Positions 12,051 through 24,100 of a stretch of 64,000 nucleotides of DNA are shown in pieces. Both the position numbers and the translations under genes were made by a program. Source of the DNA: Apostichopus japonicus (taxonomy: Eukaryota; Echinodermata; Holothuroidea; Aspidochirotida; Stichopodidae); assembly GCF_037975245.1 (NCBI RefSeq), contig NC_092582.1:1655001-1719000 (forward strand), read 5' to 3'. The first letter of the stretch is position 1. Every line of letters begins with the position of its first letter. The notes beneath the pieces are model-generated. The model saw only the letters and a program-made list of their open reading frames with translations, was not told the origin of the DNA and searched no databases.

Positions 12051-13224
12051 ATTAGAAGGATTGAATTTAAGCCTTTTATACCCGCCCCGAGACTATAGCC
12101 ACTAGAGTACGTACGGCGATCATTCTCACAATTTTGCAAAGTTGGACGACATTCAACTCTTGACCACCTATATGGCTACTTATCCCATTAAACTAATGTT
12201 ATATGACGATATAGCGCAAACAACGTTTGACTTGAGAAGCTATACGGTAGCATATACGCCACATGATTGCCCCATTGACTGACGTACGCACACACGCTGA
12301 GAACCCGACTTGTCAACAAACCTCTTTACTCAGTATAGTAAACAATTTTCGTACGCTGCCATTGGGAAGCCTAAAAGTGGTCTAAAATTGCCTCAATCGA
12401 CGCATTTTTGGGCATCACATTTACTTCCCGTTGTGTACTCCGACATCCAAGCCACAAAAACAGCAGAGTTTGTTTGAGAACACATCAAGAAAGATGTTCT
12501 CCTGTTTCTTTTCGGCACTTTTCCTGAGGGAGAACACTCGTGCGTGAGTGCGTGCATGCGGAATGATACAGCCCTAGTGTAGGCTACATATATGCCACCA
12601 TAAAACTAAATATGACGCACTTTAAAAGTCGGGGCTAGTTTGCTTCCGCACGTACTCCACCTATATCTACTCAGTAGTGTAACGGAAATGTATCCCTTTA
12701 AGTAAATTGTTATTGCAATATTCGTTTTGGGATTGAGCGTTCCCTCAGTTCTACCCGTCGATGGCCCCTCTCCAAAAATGTGTATAGATTTTGCGAGTTA
12801 CAGGTGGGGACAGCCAATGAAAATCGTACCCCTGTTTGTTTATAAATCTTGCTGAATCAGCACCCGAATTTTGAGATGTTTCCCCTTGTTAGTGGTAGCG
12901 CAGATTGTTTTATTAGTTTTAGCTCACCACGCTCACGAGGTATTCCGAGATTGGCCCCTGGCGGAGAGAGAACTGAGAGAACCGCCTATATTCTATTTTT
13001 TTTTTTTTTTTTTTATTAGTTCAAGCAGCTGGACTTCGGGAGACACTGGTCAACGTTACACTACAATAGTCTCGAATAAAAGTTCGATATGGCAAGTCAG
13101 TGTCTTCAAGGGTGGTGGGGGTAGAATGCGTGAGGGGGGTGGGGGGCAGAAAATGACAGGACACAACAATAGTGACAGAGATAGAAACTGGGGTGCGGTT
13201 GTGGGTGAGGAAAAAAATGAAAAA

Positions 13225-13315
13225 GTCTACGGCACCTAGTATTCCCAGGCGGTCACCCATCCAAGTACTGACTAGGCTCGACGCTGCTTGACTTCGGTGA
13301 TCGGACGAGAACCGG
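13225..13315 (-). pseudogene. 5S rRNA gene, 3' part (nt 28-118), split by LINE copy 1
   Basis: 91 nt identical in layout to the intact genes, including the internal control region. The 5' part is displaced to 14223-14252 by the LINE poly(A) end at 13316. Confidence 0.93.
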
Positions 13316-14222
13316 TTTTTTTTTTTTTTTTTTTTTTTTTATTGACGGATGAACCCACTGGTTCTCCGATTGAATGTACAGATATTAACATGTTTACAAG
13401 AAATAAAGAAAGAGAATATATATAAAACTATAACAATAATACAACACTATCAATACAATCATGCACAACAATAAAAGAGTAATCCTAGAATGGGGAAGGC
13501 AAGAGAAAATTAACTGTCAAACTTGTACTCGTAGGAGCCATCTTCAAGAGGATTGAGAATGACGTCACCTTGAGTAAACAACTCCCAAAATGTAGAAATG
13601 TCTTTTTTCTTTACAAAATAGTGGAATAAGAAATCGATTTTCTTTCGTAGTGAATTATGAAAGAAGTTTTGAATATTAATGTGTTTTTCTCCGTTCAGGA
13701 GGCTAACACGAGTGGTCCAAACAACTTTTTTGAAAGTGTTTAGAATAAAATCAATCAAAATTGTCTCATGCCTCCTATGATTGAGTTCCATACCTAAGAT
13801 AGTTATTTGCCTCCATTTATCATTGTTGTTGATTTTACAGATTTTCTGAAGCTTCTTGATAATATCTCTCCAGAGAAGATTTACGGTTTTGCAATCGACA
13901 AAAAGATGCAAGACAGTTTCATTATGGTTCTTACATAAGGTACATAAAGGAGAATCAACTAGCTTAAAAAGATACAACTTATCGTTACAGAATAAAATAT
14001 TATGAAGAATACGGAAATCGAGGTCACTATCGTGAAAAGCTTTTAAACCTTTGTAGACATTGGTCCACCTATGTTCAAAAGAGACATCGTTAAAAACGTG
14101 TTTCCAGTGGATTTCGCCTTTTGGAATTGTTGAGACGGCCTCCCTTAGGAGATCAGTTGCATTCCTGACACTAACGGTGGACGCATCTAGAGTGGTGTCA
14201 CCACAAGAGAGGGTGAGTGAAA
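13316..14222 (-). mobile_element. 5S-targeted LINE, copy 1, strongly 5'-truncated
   Basis: 907 bp. The plus strand begins with a 25-base T run (poly(A) on the coding strand) next to 5S nucleotide 28, then the 3' UTR, then an uninterrupted frame from the junction to a stop at 13510. It encodes only the C-terminal part of the LINE protein including the CTLC...HLFVDC zinc-knuckle-like motif. Nucleotides 28-30 of the 5S gene (CCG) are present on both sides, a 3-bp target duplication. Confidence 0.93.
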
Positions 14223-14252
14223 CGGTATATTCAACGTGATATGGTCGTAGAC
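14223..14252 (-). pseudogene. 5S rRNA gene, 5' part (nt 1-30), split by LINE copy 1
   Basis: 30 nt of 5S including the duplicated CCG at the LINE junction. The upstream TATA-like box follows at the normal distance. Confidence 0.9.
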
Positions 14253-15435
14253 ATTAGAAGGATTGAATTTAAGCCTTTTATACCCGCCCCGAGACTATAG
14301 CCACTAGAGTACGTACGGCGATCATTCTCACAATTTTGCAAAGTTGGACGACATTCAACTCTTGACCACCTATATGGCTACTTATCCCATTAAACTAATG
14401 TTATATGACGATATAGCGCAAACAACGTTTGACTTGAGAAGCTATACGGTAGCATATACGCCACATGATTGCCCCATTGACTGACGTACGCACACACGCT
14501 GAGAACCCGACTTGTCAACAAACCTCTTTACTCAGTATAGTAAACAATTTTCGTACGCTGCCATTGGGAAGCCTAAAAGTGGTCTAAAATTGCCTCAATC
14601 GACGCATTTTTGGGCATCACATTTACTTCCCGTTGTGTACTCCGACATCCAAGCCACAAAAACAGCAGAGTTTGTTTGAGAACACATCAAGAAAGATGTT
14701 CTCCTGTTTCTTTTCGGCACTTTTCCTGAGGGAGAACACTCGTGCGTGAGTGCGTGCATGCGGAATGATACAGCCCTAGTGTAGGCTACATATATGCCAC
14801 CATAAAACTAAATATGACGCACTTTAAAAGTCGGGGCTAGTTTGCTTCCGCACGTACTCCACCTATATCTACTCAGTAGTGTAACGGAAATGTATCCCTT
14901 TAAGTAAATTGTTATTGCAATATTCGTTTTGGGATTGAGCGTTCCCTCAGTTCTACCCGTCGATGGCCCCTCTCCAAAAATGTGTATAGATTTTGCGAGT
15001 TACAGGTGGGGACAGCCAATGAAAATCGTACCCCTGTTTGTTTATAAATCTTGCTGAATCAGCACCCGAATTTTGAGATGTTTCCCCTTGTTAGTGGTAG
15101 CGCAGATTGTTTTATTAGTTTTAGCTCACCACGCTCACGAGGTATTCCGAGATTGGCCCCTGGCGGAGAGAGAACTGAGAGAACCGCCTATATTCTATTT
15201 TTTTTTTTTTTTTTTTTTTTTTTTTATTAGTTCAAGCAGCTGGACTTCGGGAGACACTGGTCAACGTTACACTACAATAGTCTCGAATAAAAGTTCGATA
15301 TGGCAAGTCAGTGTCTTCAAGGGTGGTGGGGGTAGAATGCGTGAGGGGGGTGGGGGGCAGAAAATGACAGGACACAACAATAGTGACAGAGATAGAAACT
15401 GGGGTGCGGTTGTGGGTGAGGAAAAAAATGAAAAA

Positions 15436-15526
15436 GTCTACGGCACCTAGTATTCCCAGGCGGTCACCCATCCAAGTACTGACTAGGCTCGACGCTGCTT
15501 GACTTCGGTGATCGGACGAGAACCGG
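15436..15526 (-). pseudogene. 5S rRNA gene, 3' part, split by LINE copy 2
   Basis: Nucleotides 28-118 of 5S, directly followed by the T run of LINE copy 2. Same breakpoint as in the other two split genes. Confidence 0.93.
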
Positions 15527-16582
15527 TTTTTTTTTTTTTTTTTTTTTTTTTTATTGACGGAAGAACCCACTGGTTCTCCGATTGAATGTACAGATATTAA
15601 CATGGTTACAAGAAATAAAGAAAGAGAATATATATAAAACTATAACAATAATACAACACTATCAATACAATCATGTACAACAATAAAAGAGTAATCCTAG
15701 AATGGGGAAGGCAAGAGAAAATTAACTGTCAAACTTGTACTCGTAGGAGCCATCTTCAAGAGGATTGAGAATGACGTCACCTTGAGTAAACAACTCCCAA
15801 AATGTAGAAATGTCTTTTTTTTTTACAAAATAGTGGAATAAGAAATCGATTTTCTTTCGTAGTGAATTATGAAAGAAGTTTTGAATATTAATGTGTTTTT
15901 CTCCGTTCAGGAGGCTAACACGAGTGGTCCAAACAACTCTTTTGAAAGTGTTTAGAATAAAATCAATCGAAATTGTCTCATGCCTCCTATGATTGAGTTC
16001 CATACCTAAGATAGTTATTTGCCTCCATTTATCATTGTTGTTGATTTTACAGATTTTCTGAAGCTTCTTGATAATATCTCTCCAGAGAAGATTTACGGTT
16101 TTGCAATCGACAAAAAGATGCAAGACAGTTTCATTATGGTTCTTACATAAGGTACATAAAGGAGAATCAACTAGCTTAAAAAGATACAGCTTATCGTTAC
16201 AGAATAAAATATTATGAAGAATACGGAAATCGAGGTCACTATCGTGAAAAGCTTTTAGACCTTTGTAGACATTGGTCCACCTATGTTCAAAAGAGATATC
16301 GTTAAAAACGTGTTTCCAGTGTATTTCTCCTTTTGGGATTGTTGAGACGGCCTCCCTTAGGAGATCAGTTGCATTCCTGACACTAACGGTGGACGCATCT
16401 AGCGTGGTGTCACCACAAGAGAGGGTGAGTGAAAGTGACTCATTGTCATTTTGACTGACAATTTTATCGCCCGAATAGATTTGTTCGAGCCAATCTTTTG
16501 GAAAAGCGTTCAAAATAGATGTGACGTAATCAAATACGTCATCAACATCAAGTTTACAATTTGGGTTGGCCATAGTAATGGC
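15527..16582 (-). mobile_element. 5S-targeted LINE, copy 2, 5'-truncated
   Basis: 1,056 bp with poly(A) against 5S nucleotide 28. The open frame (stop at 15722) runs uninterrupted to the 5' junction and reads on into 5S sequence. It covers the C-terminal third of the protein and differs from copy 3 by scattered substitutions (for example KRVVW for KKVVW). As in copy 1, a 3-bp CCG target duplication flanks it. Confidence 0.93.
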
Positions 16583-16612
16583 CGGTATATTCAACGTGAT
16601 ATGGTCGTAGAC
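16583..16612 (-). pseudogene. 5S rRNA gene, 5' part (nt 1-30), split by LINE copy 2
   Basis: 30 nt of 5S joined to the truncated LINE 5' end. One junction base could belong to either side. Confidence 0.9.
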
Positions 16613-17744
16613 ATTAGAAGGATTGAATTTAAGCCTTTTATACCCGCCCCGAGACTATAGCCACTAGAGTACGTACGGCGATCATTCTCACAATTTTGCA
16701 AAGTTGGACGACATTCAACTCTTGACCACCTATATGGCTACTTATCCCATTAAACTAATGTTATATGACGATATAGCGCAAACGACGTTTGACTTGAGAA
16801 GCTATACGGTAGCATATACGCCACATGATTGCCCCATTGACTGACGTACGCACACACGCTGAGAACCCGACTTGTCAACAAACCTCTTTACTCAGTATAG
16901 TAAACAATTTTCGTACGCTGCCATTGGGAAGCCTAAAAGTGGTCTAAAATTGCCTCAATCGACGCATTTTTGGGCATCACATTTACTTCCCGTTGTGTAC
17001 TCCGACATCCAAGCCACAAAAACAGCAGAGTTTGTTTGAGAACACATCAAGAAAGATGTTCTCCTGTTTCTTTTCGGCACTTTTCCTGAGGGAGAACACT
17101 CGTGCGTGAGTGCGTGCATGCGGAATGATACAGCCCTAGTGTAGGCTACATATATGCCACCATAAAACTAAATATGACGCACTTTAAAAGTCGGGGCTAG
17201 TTTGCTTCCGCACGTACTCCACCTATATCTACTCAGTAGTGTAACGGAAATGTATCCCTTTAAGTAAATTGTTATTGCAATATTCGTTTTGGGATTGAGC
17301 GTTCCCTCAGTTCTACCCGTCGATGGCCCCTCTCCAAAAATGTGTATAGATTTTGCGAGTTACAGGTGGGGACAGCCAATGAAAATCGTACCCCTGTTTG
17401 TTTATAAATCTTGCTGAATCAGCACCCGAATTTTGAGATGTTTCCCCTTGTTAGTGGTAGCGCAGATTGTTTTATTAGTTTTAGCTCACCACGCTCACGA
17501 GGTATTCCGAGATTGGCCCCTGGCGGAGAGAGAACTGAGAGAACCGCCTATATTCTATTTTTTTTTTTTTTTTTTTTTTATTAGTTCAAGCAGCTGGACT
17601 TCGGGAGACACTGGTCAACGTTACACTACAATAGTCTCGAATAAAAGTTCGATATGGCAAGTCAGTGTCTTCAAGGGTGGTGGGGGTAGAATGCGTGAGG
17701 GGGGTGGGGGGCAGAAAATGACAGGACACAACAATAGTGACAGA

Positions 17745-19679
17745 CAGTGGCGGAGAAACAGGGGGGTTGGGGGGGTTTTAACCCCCCCACTTTTTGAAGA
17801 GGGGGGGTTGGCCCACACAATCAACCCCCCCTAGTTTTTGCCAGTAATGTTCTGTTATAGCCTATGTTATGTGCTCCAAATGGCGTAATAAATCAAATTA
17901 TTAAATTTGAAATTGTTAAAGTCATTTCAACCTTGTACCTGGTAGGCTACATCAACAATTAACGACCGAAAACCGAGTTAGAATTGACCCACACATTATT
18001 TCTAGCCCCTGTCCCCCACCTTGCGCATTGGAACTTGTAGCTCATAGCGCCAACTTCACCCCACAACAGACATACACAAAATAACGTTTTGTTGCTGTTG
18101 AATAGCTTTGGAACTGTATACACTTGCCAACTTCAACGAGGTGAAGGAAGGAAAAGAAAAAGAAGAATGAGAGAAAAGGAGAAAAGGATGGAGTAGAAAA
18201 TACGGCAAGAAAACGGGAAGAGAAAGAGGAACAGTGACAAAATTATTCGAATTTGTAAAGCAAACAGCAGATATCACATCATATCATTGAGCATGAAAAT
18301 GGCGTTCCACGATAAACAGCCTCCAAACCATGGGCGCAGATCCTGGTGAGGACAGCAGGGCGCGTCCCCACCAACTTTTTTCAGTAGTGGGGACATGATA
18401 TACCGCGTCCCCACCAATTTGTCTTGACCAATAGCTGCATTTCAAGTTCCCCTGTATTGAACTTTGGCGCAGTTTGATCCAGCATTGTGCAAATGACATG
18501 CAGCAGTTCTCATTTTATTGTATTTTATCCACAGTTGTTAAATATAGGACGGAAATCGCTTTTGCGGCAGTCTATATTTGTTTTCTGGGAGAGGACCCCA
18601 GACCCATCGTATATACAAAAGTCTACTTGGATTATTTGTCCCCTGATTTTCTTTCTGCAGACGCCCATGTATTTCTCCAAACTAAATTTCTAAGCCATGA
18701 GATCTAAAACTTAAGGAGGTTTAGGAGCATCATTAGGTCTGGGAAGTGTTATTTCCGGCGATCTGGGAGGTATATTTGCCTAAAAAAAATCGTACGCTAC
18801 GCGCGAACCCATGGTCGCGCTCCGCTTAGATAGTGTCATAGAACAGACACGCGTCCCCACCATTATCCAAGACTGATCTGCGCCCATGCTCAAAACTGTC
18901 GATGTGTGTAGTGTTCGGTTTCGGAAATATCTGGTATATTTTTATTTCCTTCAACGAAATTTTTTAGTAGCCGTCTGAATTTTCGAAAATTCCCTAACCA
19001 ACATTCTTCATCATACTCGTGCAATTTTGACCCGTCTGTTAGGGTTTGAAGGAGGTTTTGCTATATCGGTTGTCCATAGATGATATTTTGTGCAACATTA
19101 TGGGTATGTTTTGAAGTGAATTTATTCACGAGAATTGTGAATTTTCAAATTCTGAACAGTGGGGCTGACGGATATTGTGGGCCGCGATGAAGAATCACCT
19201 ACAAAAGCAATGATCCACAGGATATGTGATGAAGTCGAACATGATGTGTGACTGGTGACGAAGTTATAGATGAGAAAATAAGTATTTGGAAAAACTTGGT
19301 TCTCAGGCAAAAGTGTACATCTGGTTGGTCATTTTCAAGCCCGAGAAGTGCCATTTCCGGTGATCTGGGGGTACCAAAACCAGAAATTTGCTTGTACGCT
19401 GCGCGCCAACCAATGGTGGCGCTCCGCTTAGATAGTAATACGCGCCCCCCCCCCCCGGGTTAGAAAATCCTGCATACGCCACTGGTTAAATGCAGCTTTT
19501 CAAGGCCTGGGCAGTGCCATTTCCTGCAATCTGGGAGGCAATATTTGCCAAAAAATTCTTGTGCACTTCGCGCCAACTTATGGTCGCGCTCCACTTAGAT
19601 AGTGAGCCAGCAGTTATGACTTTTTATTTCATCAATGGCCTGCAACCCCCCCACTTCTGACAAGAAATCTCCGCCACTG
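17745..19679. mobile_element. Non-autonomous hAT-type DNA transposon in the 5S spacer (copy 1)
   Basis: 1,935 bp bounded by inverted ends CAGTGGCGGAGA and TCTCCGCCACTG. It is flanked by an exact 8-bp duplication GTGACAGA (17737-17744 and 19680-19687); spacers without the element have this octamer once. 8-bp duplications and CAG(T/G)GGCGGA-type ends are hAT signatures. No transposase frame is present. It contains a second element at 18329-18888 and two degenerate copies of a roughly 105-bp module (19335-19445, 19497-19612). Confidence 0.9.
18329..18888. mobile_element. Small hAT-like element nested inside the first hAT (copy 1)
   Basis: 560 bp with perfect inverted ends CATGGGCGCAGATC / GATCTGCGCCCATG. 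Flanking octamers CTCCAAAC and CTCAAAAC agree at 7 of 8 bases. The motif GCGTCCCCACCA recurs near both ends. It has no coding capacity and is a MITE-like passenger that inserted into the outer element. Confidence 0.82.
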
Positions 19680-19732
19680 GTGACAGAGATAGAAACTGGG
19701 TTGCGGTTGTGGGTGAGGAAAAAAATGAAAAA

Positions 19733-19850
19733 GTCTACGGCACCTAGTATTCCCAGGCGGTCACCCATCCAAGTACTGACTAGGCTCGACGCTGCTTGAC
19801 TTCGGTGATCGGACGAGAACCGGTATATTCAACGTGATATGGTCGTAGAC
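19733..19850 (-). rRNA. 5S rRNA gene (uninterrupted)
   Basis: 118 nt, RNA-sense GTCTACGACC...CCGTAGAC; the two ends pair as helix I. It shows the conserved GGATGGGTGACCGCCTGG block (box C region) and AAGCAGCGTCGAGCC (box A region). TTTTT follows the 3' end as a Pol III terminator. It sits next to the hAT-bearing spacer. Confidence 0.95.
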
Positions 19851-20793
19851 ATTAGAAGGATTGAATTTAAGCCTTTTATACCCGCCCCGAGACTATAGCC
19901 ACTAGAGTACGTACGGCGATCATTCTCACAATTTTGCAAAGTTGGACGACATTCAACTCTTGACCACCTATATGGCTACTTATCCCATTAAACTAATGTT
20001 ATATGACGATATAGCGCAAACGACGTTTGACTTGAGAAGCTATACGGTAGCATATACGCCACATGATTGCCCCATTGACTGACGTACGCACACACGCTGA
20101 GAACCCGACTTGTCAACAAACCTCTTTACTCAGTATAGTAAACAATTTTCGTACGCTGCCATTGGGAAGCCTAATAGTGGTCTAAAATTGCCTCAATCGA
20201 CGCATTTTTGGGCATCACATTTACTTCCCGTTGTGTACTCCGACATCCAAGCCACAAAAACAGCAGAGTTTGTTTGAGAACACATCAAGAAAGATGTTCT
20301 CCTGTTTCTTTTCGGCACTTTTCCTGAGGGAGAACACTCGTGCGTGAGTGCGTGCATGCGGAATGATACAGCCCTAGTGTAGGCTACATATATGCCACCA
20401 TAAAACTAAATATGACGCACTTTAAAAGTCGGGGCTAGTTTGCTTCCGCACGTACTCCACCTATATCTACTCAGTAGTGTAACGGAAATGTATCCCTTTA
20501 AGTAAATTGTTATTGCAATATTCGTTTTGGGATTGAGCGTTCCCTCAGTTCTACCCGTCGATGGCCCCTCTCCAAAAATGTGTATAGATTTTGCGAGTTA
20601 CAGGTGGGGACAGCCAATGAAAATCGTACCCCTGTTTGTTTATAAATCTTGCTGAATCAGCACCCGAATTTTGAGATGTTTCCCCTTGTTAGTGGTAGCG
20701 CAGATTGTTTTATTAGTTTTAGCTCACCACGCTCACGAGGTATTCCGAGATTGGCCCCTGGCGGAGAGAGAACTGAGAGAACCGCCTATATTC

Positions 20794-20827
<34 letters not shown>

Positions 20828-21038
20828 TAGTTCAAGCAGCTGGACTTCGGGAGACACTGGTCAACGTTACACTACAATAGTCTCGAATAAAAGTTCGATA
20901 TGGCAAGTCAGTGTCTTCAAGGGTGGTGGGGGTAGAATGCGTGAGGGGGGTGGGGGGGGCAGAAAATGACAGGACACAACAATAGTGACAGAGATAGAAA
21001 CTGGGGGTGCGGTTGTGGGTGAGGAAAAAAATGAAAAA

Positions 21039-21127
21039 GTCTACGGCACCTAGTATTCCCAGGCGGTCACCCATCCAAGTACTGACTAGGCTCGACGCTG
21101 CTTGACTTCGGTGATCGGACGAGAACC

Positions 21128-21129
<2 letters not shown>
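21039..21129 (-). pseudogene. 5S rRNA gene, 3' part, split by LINE copy 3
   Basis: Nucleotides 28-118 of 5S, directly against the poly(A) of LINE copy 3. Confidence 0.93.
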
Positions 21130-21162
<33 letters not shown>

Positions 21163-24100
21163 TGACGGAAAAACCCACTGGTTCTCCGATTGAATGTACA
21201 GATATTAACATGGTTACAAGAAATAAAGAAAGAGAATATATGTAAAACTATAACAATAATACAACACTATCGATACAATCATGCACAACAATAAAAGAGT
21301 AATCCTAGATTGGGGAAGGCAAGAGAAAATTAACTGTCAAACTTGTACTCGTAGGAGCCATCTTCAAGAGGATTGAGAATGACGTCACCTTGAGTAAACA
21401 ACTCCCAAAATGTAGAAATTTCTTTTTTCTTTACAAAATAGTGGAATAAGAAATCGATTTTCTTTCGTAGTGAATTATGAAAGAAGTTTTGAATATTAAT
21501 GTGCTTTTCCCCGTTCAGGAGGCTAACACGAGTGGTCCAAACAACTTTTTTGAAAGTGTTTAGAATAAGATCAATCGAAATTGTCTCATGCCTCCTATGG
21601 TTAAGTTCCATACCTAAGAGAGTTATTTGCCTCCATTTATCATTGTTGTTGATTTTACAGATTTTCTGAAGCTTCTTGATAATATCTCCCCAGAGAAGAT
21701 TTACGGTTTTGCAATCGACAAAAAGATGCAAGACAGTTTCATTATGGTTCTTACATAAGGTACATAAAGGAGAGTCAACTAGCTTAAAAAGATACAACTT
21801 ATCGTTACAGAATAAAATATTATGAAGAAGACGGAAATCGAGGTCACTATCGTGAAAAGCTTTTAGACCTTTGTAGACATTGGTCCACCTATGTTCAAAA
21901 GAGACATCGTTAAAAACGTGTTTCCAGTGGATTTCGCCTTTTGGAATTGTTGAGACGGCCTCCCTTAGGAGATCAGTTGCATTCCTGACACTAACGGTGG
22001 ACGCATCTAGCGTGGTGTCACCACAAGAGAGGGTGAGTGAAAGTGACTCATTGTCATTTTGACTGACAATTTTATCGCCCGAATAGATTTGTTCGAGCCA
22101 ATCTTTTGGAAAAGCGTTCAAAATAGATGTGACGTAATCAAATACGTCATCAACATCAAGTTTACAATGTGGGTTGGCCATAGTAATGGCTTCATGGATA
22201 CCCTCTGCGGGAAGCCGTCTTGGGATCATTTCATACATAAGATCGCCTACAAAAAGTATACCACCTTCAATGAAATCTCTATTAAAGAGGGTTTCGTCAG
22301 TTTCATTTACAATAAATGGATTATGGAACAGCGGTTGCATAAGAATTTCTTCCCTGTTCACTGGAGGGCATAACTTTTTATCCGTTAACTTTTTCCAGGC
22401 ACTCAACAACTCATAATAATACGGTAAAAGTTTTCTCATAGAATTGCTATGAGGTAAAATACGAAATACGTGTAAACCTAGTTTCATATATTCATAATGG
22501 TTCAGAAAATAGAGCATTAAATCTTTTAACATCGGATTGATACTGTTGCTAAGTAGTTTACAGATGTACTTCATACGTAAAGCGTCTCTCTTTATAAAAA
22601 TGTCACAAAGGTTAAGGCCACCTTTGTCTACAGGTTGAAGAAGAACATTGTAGGATATGCCAGGTTTCTTACCTCCCCACATAAATTCGATAACACTTTC
22701 TTTCAAAGAGTCTCCTACCCATTTAGGGACCGGAATAATAGTAGCAAGATATGTCAGTCTTGAGACAACTAGAGAATTTACAACAAGAGCTCTGCCTTTA
22801 AAGGAGAGGTTCCGCCCTTTCCACCTCTTGAGAACATTGCAACAAGAGGCAGTCTTGGCTTTCCAGTTTTCTCTTTCAAGAGCATCCTTATCATTGCCGA
22901 TACAAACACCAAGCACTTCTATAAAATCGTTCCTAATCGGAAAATTGAACTCGTCTTTTCGTACTTTGCCTTTTCCGAGCACTAGTAACTCGGTTTTCTC
23001 TACATTACACTTAGAGCCAGAGGCGCCTTCATACAGGTTAATAACATTTTGTACGGACTTAACACTAGAAGTATCAGAGAGAAAGAAAGTGGTATCATCT
23101 GCATGTTGAAACATTTTAGCTTCATGATGCATAAACTTAATACCAACTATACTCTTACTTTTGTAAATAGCGTCATGAAATGGTTCAGCAGATAATACAT
23201 ATAAAATAGCAGAAATTGGACAACCCTGGCGAACCCCTCTCTGAATATGAAAAGCATCTGAAATATAACCATTGTGTTTAATACAGCCTTGAATATCGTT
23301 GTAGAGGATTTTAACCCAGTTAATTAAATTAGTACCGAAACCCATCCTTTGTAAAACATTAATAAGATATTCATGGTTTACTCGATCGAAGGCTTTTAAT
23401 TGATCAATTTTAAGAACATAGCCCTCCAGCTTGTTTTCGTTAACATAATTAATAATATTTCTCATAGCCAGAACATTGTCGGCAATATCTCTGCCGGGAA
23501 CACAACAGGTCTGATCACTAGAGACAAGGCAATTGATAACCCTAGAGATTCTATTGGCCAGGGCCTTTGTGATTATTTTGTAGTCTGTGTTCAAAAGACT
23601 AATCGGTCTCCAATTCTTAAGTTTTCTCAAATCCCCTTTCTTGGGTATCAAGGTAATTAGGCCTGTTTTCATAGATTTACACATTTCATTTGTGTTGTAA
23701 ATTTCTTTCGTCAGTTTGAGAAAAACCTCCCCCAATACATCCCAAAATTCCTTATAAAACTCAACAGTGAGTCCGTCTAAACCAGGGCTTTTACTCGACT
23801 CCATATCAAAAAGTGATTTTTGGAGTTCTGCAGCCGAAATGTCCCCCTCACATGACTGAGAATCAGGTTCGGACAACGTTTTAGAAAGCTGACTAAGTAG
23901 TACCTCCCTCTGAATACTCACTGACGGTTCTGCGGTGTACAGCGTTTTGTAAAATCTGGCCTGTTCGTGGATAATATCGTCTTGATCGTTAATGATCGCG
24001 CCCTCGTCGGTGAGAATCTGGCGCATTACTTTTTTGCTTTGTCGAGATTTTTCTAAATTGAGGAAAAATTTTGACGAACGTTCTCCTTCTTCGAACCACT

